Source: Scenedesmus sp. ARA3 | Taxonomy: Eukaryota > Chlorophyta > Chlorophyceae > Sphaeropleales > Scenedesmaceae | Assembly: GCA_004335835.1 (NCBI GenBank) | Contig: RWJK01000877.1 | Span: forward strand, 1-22,337 | DNA length: 22,337 bases | Direction of reading: 5' to 3' | Program-made: the position numbers and the translations under genes | Shown: positions 1 through 9,312 of the stretch, piece after piece | Position numbering within the stretch: the first letter of the stretch is position 1 | How the letters are laid out: each line of letters begins with the position of its first letter | The notes under the pieces: generated by a model | Database searches by the model: none | What the model saw: the letters and a program-made list of their open reading frames with translations, nothing else | What the model was told of the DNA's origin: nothing

Positions 1-574
1 ACTGCAGGATTTATCACTGGTTGTGCACCACTGGCTCGGGAGTCGTCACTGCTGCCACAGCATAGAGCCGCCGGGGGCCCTAGGCCGCGGGGCTGGGAGG
101 TGGGTGGTGGTTGTGGGGGGGGCGGGGGCGACAGCAGCTGAGGACCAGATTTCACCTGAAGCCATGGAGAAAGACTTCAGGAATGTAAGTGCTGATTTGA
201 TGTCGTCATGCAGCTGTCTTTAAACATGTCTGCAACCTCGGCTTCGCCTGCACATGCGCATGTATACAGTTGTACAGGATCTTGCAGCACCGCAATCTGA
301 TGTTTTTTTTTTCAAGACTGCTCACAACCACAGTGCCTTCACATTATCAGAATTGAACTACGGAGTGCTGCAGGTGCCAAAAACGGCCCCACATTGCTAA
401 GCTGCTGTTTCATACAGCAAGTTGCTGTAGGTGCCACAGTACAGGTGCTGTAGGTGCTGGCAGCAGCAGCAGTGGTCTGCCTTGCAGCCCCTGGTGTTCA
501 CCTCCAATATAGACGAACCAGGGGATGAAAAGGCCTTCGGTTGTTGCCGAATACCCACAAGACCTTCATCGTAG
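1..574 (+). CDS. possible 3' end of an unrecognised gene (two exons, partial)
   Basis: An open frame enters from the left edge and reaches a strong donor, GAAT|GTAAGT, at 184/185. Its last residues read EDQISPEAMEKDFRN, charged and protein-like after a Gly/Val-rich stretch. A pyrimidine-rich acceptor (CCTTGCAG) ends at 487. The exon that follows, 488-574, is in the same phase (0), starts PLVFTSNIDEPGDEK and stops at TAG 572-574. The model is therefore a terminal two-exon piece of a plus-strand gene converging on the transporter at 1172. There may be another exon in the 300-bp intron. I recognise no domain. The support is splice phase and composition only, so this is a weak call. Confidence 0.32.
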
Positions 575-1171
575 GTGCTTCTGCGGTTGCAAGGCAGCTG
601 GGTGGTTGCAGCTCGGTGCTCCTCGACCATCTGTTATTGTTGAGAGAGTGTACAGAGGATGTATACATGTGGGTCCTGGCACCATCTATGATGGTCTAAC
701 GTCATACGTACAGCCACAACAGGGTGAACACATGACTGTTGGTACAGCTTTGAGTAATTCTCAAGACCTGTGGGGCCTGGACCAATAAGATACTACCTTG
801 TACACATGCCATCCCCATAAGGGAAGCCTGAAGGGCCTGACTATCCGAAGCATGCACAATACCATCGACTTGTGTGCTCAACAGTTGAGTTCACTCCATT
901 GCACGGCTGCGTGGGAGCTATATACTTGCCTGCATGCAGCCAGCACGCAGTGCTGTTCAACTGTACACAGGGGCGCAGCAATGCACGCGTGCACATGCAA
1001 CTTGCAGTGCCGAGTCCCCTGCTGTGACGCGCCCACAGCCAGGTCAAACCAGTCACTGCGTCCACACAAAAGGTTGGTTTCAAACAGTTCACCAGCACAC
1101 TGTGCGAGGTGACCTAAAGTGGAGTTCACCATATGACCAATCTTCAGTCAATGTGCCTAAAAGCAGAGAGA
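575..1171. other. intergenic, between two convergent 3' ends
   Basis: This stretch separates the possible plus-strand terminal exon (stop at 574) from the stop of the minus-strand transporter (1172-1174). It contains a copy of dispersed repeat A at about 655-735. The ORFs here overlap one another in several frames, are Cys/His/Thr-rich and show no splice structure, so I read them as noise. The 3' untranslated regions of both neighbours should lie here; I could not fix their poly(A) sites. Confidence 0.5.
655..735 (+). repeat. dispersed repeat A, left copy
   Basis: It contains ACATGTGGGTCCTGGCACC, the stem ACCATCTATGATGGT, and CAGGGTGAACACATGACTG. It matches the copies at 14450-14518 and 21962-22015. 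Confidence 0.7.
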
Positions 1172-4100
1172 TCAAGCAACCACTGTGTGCACCCGGGGGC
1201 TCGGCGGCGACTCAGCATCACGAGTAACACCGCCGCCGCCGCTACTGCTGCTGCTACTGCTAGCGCGGTGTGCCTTCAGCCGCCGCAAGATCTGCACATA
1301 CGCAGCAGCAGAGGCCAGCAGTTGCAGTGCCGCCAGCACCGTAAACCACGGCCCATAGCCAATCGCACGAGTCACAATGGAGCTCACGATGATGAGGATG
1401 CCTGCACTCACAAACATGAGCGTCTGCACCATGGCTGCTGCTGCTGCAGCTGCAGCCTGCTTCATGGTGGTCAGGAAGCCAAAGACGCCTGCCAGGCAGA
1501 TGGAGCAGCCCCAGCCCATCAGCGCCTGCAGGAAGGCAGCACGGGCAAGACAGCACGCTAGTTGATTGTGGATCATTGAAATACTGTTGGTGTGTGCATT
1601 GCCTGCCAGGCAGATGGAGCAGCCCCAGCCCATCGGCGCCTGCACACAGCAGTGATGGCAATTGAAAGATATCAAAGGCAGGCAACGAGAAGAAGGAAGC
1701 CTGTGCATTCACCATACCACTGCCACATGGAGGTGATGGAGCAGCCCCAGCCCATCAGCTCCTGCAGCCAATGACAAAAACAGGCACGGCAGCAAAATCC
1801 CAAGTCATCCGTGAGACGCTGACGTTCTATTGAGCAGTGCATAGCTTGATTTGCCTGCCAGGCGGATGGAGCAGCCCCAGCCCATCAGCGCCTGCAAAAT
1901 GGTGAATGTGTGAAGGAATATGGTTGCCGCTCAGGTGATGGCAACACAAGCAAGACAGCAAGGTAGCCAAATCTAAAAAGCTGATTTCATTGATTACTGT
2001 TGAGTTGTGCAGCCGCAGCCCATCACCGCCTGCGTGAAGGCAGCACAGGCAATGACAAGACAAACGGACAGCACGACAGCAGTAACAAGACAGGCAAGAC
2101 AGCAACGTAGTCAAGTGTGGGCCGGAAAGCTGGTGTCTGCGCGGTTACCACAGTAGTATAAGCAAGGGCATGCATGAAACCAGGTGCATGCAGCAGCTGC
2201 CTGACACACCGTTCTCACCCCTGTTTACCTGTGCCGTGATGATGAGTGCCAGGTGTGCCCCCCGCTGCAGCGCCCAGCCGTACATCAGCAGCCCAACAGG
2301 CATCGCCAGCAGCATGGCAAGCATGTTGTGCACCAGCCAAAGGCATCAAAGGCGCATCACTCACACCGCCTGCTGCCTTCTTTGAATCCAGCACAGCACC
2401 AATCGCAACAGCATAAACCAGCTGCACGCAAATCTTCCAACAGTGTAAGTCATCAAAGAAAAAACTCTGCCCACCTGTGCCGTGATGATGAGTGCCAGGT
2501 GTGCCCCCCGCTGCAGCGCCCAGCCATACAGCAACAGCCCAACAGGCATCGCCAGCAGTGTAGCAAGCGTGTTGTGCATCAGCCGCGCCTCAGGCACTTT
2601 CGAGTGCTTCGCTGCTGCCACATCAGACACCCAGCCGCCGATCGGGCTGCCGATCAGGCCTGAAATGCCATCTGACAAAAATGTGACGCCGATTAGCACT
2701 GCAGAGAGGCTGTAGGGAGCTGCTGCGAGGGCCCCTGGGGATTCTGTCAGGGCGGCAAAGTTGGTGCCGAAAGTAACAAAGGCTAGCACAGCGTGCGGGC
2801 AAATGGCGGGCTCGAAGAGGTACCTGCAGGGGCAGGCGCGGCACACAGAAAGACAGCGAGTAAGGGCGGTGGAAGTTGGTGCCGAAAGTGGCAACGGCGA
2901 GCACGGCGTGGGGGCAGATGGCGGGCTCGAAGAGGTACCTGCAAGGCCAGGTACGGCACACAAAATGCAGTGAGTGAGCGAGGCATCTGGTTTTTTGCCA
3001 TCAAGAGGCAGCGCGAGCAGATGGCGGGCTTAAAAGATGTGTTGCATGGGCAGGTATGGTGCTGGAGGCGCAAGGATCTGGAATGTGAGTTGTAGTCGCG
3101 TTTGGAGGCGCTGTATACTTGAAGTACCTTGAGAGGCTGCGGCAAACAGCATGCCATTCTGACAGCCGGAAGATAACACCAAGAAACGCAAGCGCAACAA
3201 GCAGAACCCTACCAGTGAAGAGCGCAGACAGCCACCCAACAAAAGCAAGAAGCAGTTCACTTCAAAACATGCGGCATGAAACCCGTTTGACAGCCAGCAA
3301 ATAACATCATCATAACCAAGCGCGACAAGCAGATGTGCAGATGTTATGTGTAGCCCCGCTGATGATCGGTAAAAACCACCAAAAAGCAAGCGCAGCTCAC
3401 TTGAGGGGCACCCAGGTTGCATGGAACACCGGCACTTCAGCCTGAATGGCCTCACGCTCCTTCACCGCCTGCACCGCTACAGGCTGCCGCTGCTGTGTGC
3501 ATGCGAGGCTGCGTCATAAAAGGGTTGCACTTCGAATTGAGCAGAAGACACCACAATAAAACGCAGGGCAACCACGACCTGGATGACTTTGTATTTCGTC
3601 ACACAAACCCAGCAGAAACTGGAAGCAGCTCACTTGAGGGGCACCCAAGGTGCATGGAACACCGGCACCTCAACCTGAATTGCCTCACGCTCCTTCACCG
3701 CCTGCGCCGCTGCAGGCTGCCGCTGCTGTGTGCATGCGAGGCTGCGTCATAAATCCTTGCACTTGGAGCGAGCAGAAGACACCACCATAAAAAGCAGGGC
3801 AAACACGACTTGGATTACTTTGTTAATTGTCACACACACCCAGCAGAAACTGAAAGCAGCTCACTTGAGGGGAACCCAGGGCGCATGGAACACCGGCACT
3901 TCAGCGTGGATGGCCTCCCGCTCCTTCCCACCGGTGAAGAGTGCAGACAGCCACCCAACAACAGCAAGAAGCAGTTCACTGTCATACATGCGGCATATAT
4001 CCCGTTTGACAGCCGGAAAATATCACCATCATAACCAAGCACGACAAGCAGATGTGATGTGTAGTCCCGCTGATGATCAGTAAAAACCACCAAAAAGCGA

Positions 4101-5871
4101 GCGCAGCTCACCTGAGGGGCACCCAGGGTGCATGGAACACCGGCACTTCAGCCTGAATGGCCTCACGCTCCTTCACCGCCTGCACCGCTACAGGCTGCCG
4201 CTGCTGTGTGCATGCGAGGCTGCGTCATAAAAGGGTTGCACTTCGAATTGAGCAGAAGACACCACAATAAAACGCAGGGCAAACACAAAGTTCATTACTT
4301 TGTTATTCGCCACCCAAAGTCATTTCTCACAAAAACCCAGCAGAAACTGAAAGCAACTCACTTGAGGGGCACCCAGGGTGCATGGAACACGGGCACTTCA
4401 GCCTGAATGGCCTCACGCTCCTTCACTGCCTGCGCTGCTGCTGGCTGCCGCTGCTGCAGCCTTGCCAGCACCAGGAACTGATGCGTCTCTGGTACACAAG
4501 CTGCTAGGAGTACGCCAGCCAGGGCTGCATATGCTGCCAGCGCCATGAAGGTGCTGCGCCAGCCAAAAGCCTGCAGCATACATTTGGTGCACATATTATA
4601 AAAGCCGCCAACAGATTGTGTGAACAGCGAAGGCACAGCAGGTCAGCCAGCACGCCATGATGCTGCGTGCTGGCTTTTCCTGGGGTTGTGCTGATGGCTG
4701 CTGTTCAGTGCAGCACATCACGCCGCTGGCATCTCTTGCTTGTGCGCGCCGACAATGCGACGGAAAGGTGCAATAGACAATGAAAAGGTACATGAAACCA
4801 GAAGCTGACAGGCAGTGGGAGGATAATGCAGCTGCTGCTGAAGATAATGGTGTTGGGTGCAAGGGGCGGGGGGGCACTTTCTCCACTGACAGCATCATCA
4901 TCCCTTTTTAGCTGACAGCTTTAGAACATCTTATATACTATATAAATTAACGACTGCAAGTTTTAACAGGGGTTCTGAGGTGGTTTTGGGGAGGGGGGGT
5001 GGGTGGGTGTCTGGGGGCCCACTAACTCTTCTGTCTTGGGGGTCCGAACTTTTTTGCCAGGAGCCGGATGAAGGCAAGAGTGGGCTCATATGAAAGCTTA
5101 GGTCATGTACTGTTGTTTGCACACATTTTAGTATCCTGGCCATCAATACCAAACGATAACAAGGTGGCAGACAGACGCCGAGACGCGCCGGGGGTGGCGG
5201 CAGTAGCAGTGCAGCAGAGACATCAGATCGTTTGTGGGATGTTGCAACCACGCCAAAGCACGGCTTTTAGGGTCCAGATATGATACAATAGCTATATTTA
5301 ATATTTATGTACTTTTGGGGCCTGACAGCGCACATTTCTGCAGTGGGGTGGGGGGGTGGTACCTTGAACGCGGTGCATGCTGTGATAGCGCACTACCATC
5401 AAACAGCCCGCCTCCCAGCAGGCGCCAAATGAGGGGCCAATCTGCTGCTGCACGAGCCGGCAACTCAGATCACTGCCACTGTAACAGGAACCCGTGCATC
5501 CCCTATGAGCCTCTCGTTGGCTCCTGACTGGGGTTCCCACTCCTCATTTGAGTGTGGCATGTAATGTAGTGTAATGTTATGCATCACAACGCAACTTACC
5601 TCAGACAGCCCCCCTCCCAACAGTGGCCCAATGACGGGGCCTATCAGCAGCGGGATCATGAAGGCGCCAGAAGCCGTGCCGCGCTGGCTAGGGGGGTAGA
5701 TGTCCGCAATCACTACAACGGCAGCAGCAACAGCAGCAGCAGCAGCAGCGCAGCAGCAGCAGCAGATGACTCACACGCCTCCGGGCCAAACACATAGTAC
5801 CAGCATGGTAGCTTACTTAGCAATGCTGGTGAGATGAGCAGGGCACAGATTCACTACAACAGGTTGGGCAC

Positions 5872-5908
<37 letters not shown>

Positions 5909-8381
5909 TGCTGCTGCTGCCGGGCATGGCGCATACTGCACAGCCAGGTCAGCCCTCAGCAGCAGTTGGAGCCTCACCTCCGTTGCCATTTGTCATGAAG
6001 GAGGACACTGCACGGCAGGTAGGCAGCAGCAGGGCAGGCAGCAGCAGGGCAGGCAGCAGCAACAGCAGCAGACAACTAACTGAGTTCAAATCGCTTCAGT
6101 GGCGGTACAGGCGCTAGATACAGCATACGCTGACAACTACATGATGCAGCACTGTGGTGTAAAGTACCCTCTGGATGATAAAAACCACCCACCAGCACTT
6201 TCCTTACACACGCTGGCACCATGATAAACACAGGTGAACCGCATAACCACGCAGGCACCCGCAGCGTCCCGGCACTCCATGAAATGTAGTTGTATCTGTC
6301 TCCAACACAAGTAGCAAGGGAACTTGGAAGCATCATCGCCTCCCGCCGCTGCATGCGGCGGCGGATCCGCAGGAATCCCTGCACCTCGTAGGGGCCCTGC
6401 ACACGCATCCACCGCCGGCAACGTACTATCCATGCAGCACCGCCAAAGGTGGGCACATGCATGCGAGATGTTCCTACAGCAGCTCTCTGTCGCCCAGACC
6501 TTACCTCCAGCCCCTTGCAGTGCCCTAAACGCCACGAGTATCGACACGTTGGGTGCAAAAATGCAGCCAAAGGTAGCACCCAGGAAGGCGATTGTGGACA
6601 CCAGGTACACAATGCGTCGGCCGTATCTGCAGCAGCACAGGCAGTACATGTGGTGTTGCACATCACAGGTGTGAGAGGCAGCGCACCCATGCCCAGATAT
6701 GCGTGGCTGCACACGAAGTACAAGTCAGTGCAGGAGCTCTATACCAGCCGTACCTGCACAAGCACAGTTTAACTATACAAGTCCTACACAACAGAAGCAG
6801 GTAAGCCTGCTTGAGCCTATGCTCGTCCGTGCATGAATTAGAGAAGGACAAGGATGAACCTGAGGCCTCAGCTCTAGCTCACAAGCACAGGGCACGCATG
6901 CCATGCATCACGTAACAGCCAGAACAACAATCAACAGGCTGTAACATAAGCAACAGTGCGAAGGCAGGCCGCCTGCAAGAAGCGAGTAGCAGCACTTGCA
7001 GTTGTAGATGAATGTGCAGCAGTCCTTGTGACATCACAAAACAACTGCTGTGACGGCCAGGTCGCTCACTTGTCGCTTGCTGGGCCCCACACCAAGCCAG
7101 CCAGCCCCACCATCACCATGTAGATGCTGATACTGGCTGCAACCAACGGTACAAACAAAACCCCAGGCCACACCAAGCCCTACACCCATCCCTGAATCCC
7201 TACACGCATTCTGCCTGTTGCAGCACCCATCAACAGATAGGCTGGCCCCACCAACCCAAAGTGTGCAGGTCCCAGCCAACGAAAGCTAGCGGTCCCGACG
7301 CTTGCATCACTTGTAGAATGAACATCACTGCCAGGTCACTCACTTGTCGCTTGCTGGGCCCCACACCAGGCCAGCCAGCCCCACCAGCACCATGTAGATG
7401 CTCACGCTGGCTGTTGCCAATACAAGGAATCACATGCCAAACCCCACCATGCAACCCTACACGCACCCGCTTCTGCCAACCAAGGCACCTAGCAACAGGC
7501 AGTTTGGCCCCAGCAGCCAACACAAGCGCGTAGCGCAGGTTTCATGACACTCAAGATTCCTAACGCTTGCATCACTATTACTGCCGTGCTCACTTGTCAC
7601 TTGCTGGGCCCCATACCAGGCCAGCCAGCCCCACCAGTGCCGTGTAGATGCGAGAAACACCATCCAAGCAAAACCTTAACCTATCGTCACGCTGTCCTGC
7701 TCCAGCGACTGCAGCACCCCACAACAGACAAGCTCGGCCCACAAAATGCGTGTTGATGCTGAAACTGACAGTGGTGTAACTCTTCATGTAACAGTCTACC
7801 AGCCTCAACACCTGCACTGCTGCAGTAGTAGCTGCCAGGTCACTCACTTGTCGCTTGCTGGGCCCCACACCAGGCCAGCCACACCCTCCGTCACCATGTA
7901 GATGCTCACGCTGGCTGCAACAGATACAAGGAATTTCATGCCAAACCCCACCATGCAACCCTACACGCATCCTTTTCTGCCAACCAAGGCACCTAGCAAC
8001 AGACAGAGTGGCCCCAGCAGCCGACACAAGCGCGTAGCGCAGGTCCCGTGACATTTAAGAGTCCTAACGCTTGCATCACTGTTACTGCCGTGCTCACTTG
8101 TCGCTTGCTGGGCCCCACACCAAGCCAGCCAGCCCCACCAGCACCATGTAGATGCTCACACTGGCTGCAACAAGCTCATGGGACGTCCTCAAGTCCGCCT
8201 GAATCACCTGTGACAGGCGCGAGTGTGTGAACCAGAGGCAGCAAGATGCAGCATGACACGGCAGGATGAGGACAGACAGTGGAAACAGTATTGACATATG
8301 TGAAAGGCGCAAGAAACAGCTCGTGCAAGGCTGCTGCTGCACAGCAAAGCGTGCACAGCGGAGACTTGAGCGTGCAACCAT

Positions 8382-8412
<31 letters not shown>

Positions 8413-9191
8413 TTGCTTCTGCTGCTGCAGCAGTCCGACTGTACTTAATGTACGGGCTGCTGCTGCCTGCTGCCAGTTCCCTCCCAGCCAAGGTATCAAT
8501 GAATTGCAGCACAGCATCTGCTGCTGCTGCGGCCTTTCTGCTGCTGCTTCTGTTGCTGCTGCTGCTGCTGCTGCTGATCCTATGCTGTTAGGACAGCTGC
8601 TGCCTGCTGCCATATCCCTCCTGCTGCAGCTGCATGCCATCCCCAGTCTGCACACCGCCCATACTACCAGCTGGGCCATTGCCACTGCTGTAGAGCAGCT
8701 GCGGTGTATCAAAGTCAATGCGGTGTCGCTTTTTTCGCCATGATGATGAAGCCGCTGTATTGTTTGCAAGTGCTGTGATGCTGATCTTGCTGCTGATGTG
8801 CCATTGACGGCACGCCGCAAATGCCAGTTACCAGTTACCAGAGAAGGGCCACAGGCCCACCCACTAAGGAGCCAGACAAGGCTCAAGGGGCCCAAATTGA
8901 AGCTAAGCAGAAACACAATGCACTTTCACCCCTCACCTGCAGCGCTGGCAGGTAGATTGTGTCTGAGAATGGCACCAGCATGGATGCAAAGGCAGCCACC
9001 AGCAGTATGCTGTGGCGCCTGCGAGGACTCAGCAAGTCATAGATGCTGCTGCTGCTGCTGCTGCTGCCGCTTGCAGGGCTGTCGCTGTTGCTGCTGCTGC
9101 TGCTGCTGCGCTCAGGGGTGCCTGCAATGATGTCCACTGCTGCATCCTTGTCTTGCCTGCCTTCTGAGGGAGGCTTGTGTGTCGGAGACAT
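1172..9191 (-). CDS. major facilitator superfamily transporter, DHA1 drug:H+ antiporter type (7 exons, 503 aa)
   Basis: Exons in transcript order are 9191-8937, 8207-8098, 6626-6505, 5712-5600, 4570-4362, 2823-2475 and 1525-1172. All use GT-AG, their phases match, and they total 1512 nt (504 codons with stop). The N-terminus is Ser-rich (about residues 29-50). TM1 follows at about 61-83 and contains FSDTIYLPALQ. The loop-2 motif A is GPASDKYGRR (117-126), split by intron 2. RALQG ends TM4. Motif C is GPVIGPLLGG in exon 4, and EAFGWRSTF follows at 200-208. The second half starts at YLFEPAICPH, and TM8-12 run through exons 6-7. A CTG-encoded poly-Ala tract lies after TTMKQ, and the tail has poly-Ser and poly-Gly. 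The family exports drugs, polyamines or other small molecules in exchange for protons; the substrate here is unknown. The start is the first Met before TM1. TM4 looks short (see findings). Most introns hold truncated copies of exon ends. Confidence 0.87.
1598..2029 (-). repeat. four truncated copies of the 5' end of transporter exon 7
   Basis: The real exon starts at 1525 and begins ALMGWGCSICLAG. Upstream in the intron, exon starts resembling it lie at 1639, 1761, 1891 and 2029, each preceded by a CAG acceptor. Each copy covers only about 25-42 nt of exon (APMGWGCSICLAG, ELMGWGCSI, ALMGWGCSIRLAG, and a decayed VMGCGC) and then runs into intron-like sequence. The spacings are 114, 122, 130 and 138 bp. 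They are diverged tandem duplications of the intron end plus exon start, not separate genes. Confidence 0.85.
2229..2341 (-). repeat. truncated copy of the 3' end of transporter exon 6
   Basis: This copy lies about 247 bp downstream (in transcript sense) of the true end of exon 6. It repeats the last 37 or so codons, from MHNMLAMLLAMP to LALIITAQ, followed by its own donor (CAG|GTAAAC). The real exon has MHNTLATLLAMP and CAG|GTGGGC. Only a few residues differ, so the duplication is fairly young or was homogenised. Confidence 0.85.
2880..3060 (-). repeat. two truncated copies of the 5' end of transporter exon 6
   Basis: The real exon starts at 2823 (YLFEPAICPHAVLA). A good copy starts at 2938 with its own acceptor and the same YLFEPAICPHAVLA, then diverges after FGTNF. 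A third, decayed copy around 3013-3053 keeps the PAICS stretch but has lost the YLFE codons. The spacings are about 115 and 103 bp. Confidence 0.8.
3211..4361 (-). repeat. tandem array with four truncated copies of the 3' end of transporter exon 5
   Basis: The real exon ends at 4362 (VPVFHAPWVPLK, donor GTGAGT). Copies of the same exon end with a donor-like site begin at 3400, 3633, 3864 and 4111. Spacings are about 233, 231, 247 and 250 bp. A higher-order duplication is also visible: about 3211-3590 matches about 3922-4300 at an offset near 711 bp, almost without change over long stretches. The reading frame meets TGA at the real donor, so skipping that donor would truncate the protein. Confidence 0.85.
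5399..5450 (-). repeat. decayed copy of the 3' end of transporter exon 4
   Basis: About 202 bp beyond the true end of exon 4 (5600) is a diverged copy of the motif C region. The minus-strand translation reads QIGPSFGACWEAGCL where the exon reads LIGPVIGPLLGGGLS. The donor region is altered, so the copy is probably inactive. Confidence 0.65.
5521..5589. repeat. dispersed repeat B, copy in transporter intron 4
   Basis: The segment begins CTCCTGACTGGGGTTCCCAC and continues into TTGAGTG and GGCATGTAATG. Similar segments lie at about 14125-14200 and 14302-14345, before exon 2 of the H+-ATPase. This is a short interspersed repeat with no coding potential. Confidence 0.55.
5716..5772. repeat. CAG/CTG microsatellite next to transporter exon 4
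   Basis: An imperfect (AGC)n tract lies directly upstream (in transcript sense) of the exon 4 acceptor at 5714-5713. It serves as the pyrimidine-rich tract. In the frame of exon 4 it would encode Ala/Val. Confidence 0.7.
5873..5922. repeat. inverted CAG-CTG microsatellite (hairpin-forming)
   Basis: A run of about twelve AGC units changes directly into about five TGC units. The two halves are complementary and could fold into a perfect CAG/CTG hairpin with almost no loop. It lies in transporter intron 3. Confidence 0.8.
6018..6070. repeat. short minisatellite in transporter intron 3
   Basis: A 15-bp unit (GGCAGGCAGCAGCAG-like) is repeated about three times and then decays into CAG repeats. 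Confidence 0.65.
6775..6865 (-). repeat. dispersed repeat C, copy in transporter intron 2
   Basis: The minus strand reads TCCTTGTCCTTCTCTAATTC, then GAGCATAGGCTCAA and CTGCTTCTG..GTAGGACTTGT. The same series of blocks in the same order lies on the plus strand at about 16015-16101, in intron 4 of the H+-ATPase. The aligned length is about 85 bp with scattered differences. It is probably the remnant of a small non-autonomous element. Confidence 0.7.
7051..8097 (-). repeat. tandem array with four truncated copies of the 3' end of transporter exon 2
   Basis: The real exon ends at 8098 (YMVLVGLAGLVWGPASDK). Copies of this end plus donor begin at plus-strand positions near 7067, 7341, 7591 and 7845, with the real one at 8095. 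Spacings are 274, 250, 254 and 250 bp. Most keep YMVLVGLAGL.WGPA(S)K-like translations and a GTGAG donor. Flanking sequence alternates: 7341 pairs with 7845, and 7591 pairs with 8095, which indicates duplication of a dimer of about 505 bp. Confidence 0.88.
8378..8580. repeat. CTG-rich microsatellite region in transporter intron 1
   Basis: Two imperfect CTG runs (about 8380-8430 and 8520-8575) lie in the 729-bp intron between exons 1 and 2. Long apparent ORFs of Leu, Ala, Cys or Gln here come only from the repeat. Confidence 0.7.
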
Positions 9192-9279
9192 TGGTGGCTG
9201 CTGCTGCAGACTTGATGCGACTGCCTGCTCTGTAATTGTCCTCTGCTGCTGGCACTGCTCCTGCTTGCTGCTGCTGCTG

Positions 9280-9312
<33 letters not shown>

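Noticed and set aside
3211..4361. CRISPR-like array (regular spacing near 240 bp)
   Set aside because: The repeated parts are diverged exon and intron sequence, the units are far too long, and the host is eukaryotic.
7034..8230. Several short transporter-like ORFs suggesting a family of small membrane proteins
   Set aside because: They are truncated copies of one exon end with no start, no continuation and shared intron flanks; they are duplicated exon ends of a single gene.
1172..9191. Two separate half-transporter genes
   Set aside because: All seven exons join in phase into one 503-codon frame with N- and C-terminal halves in the normal order.
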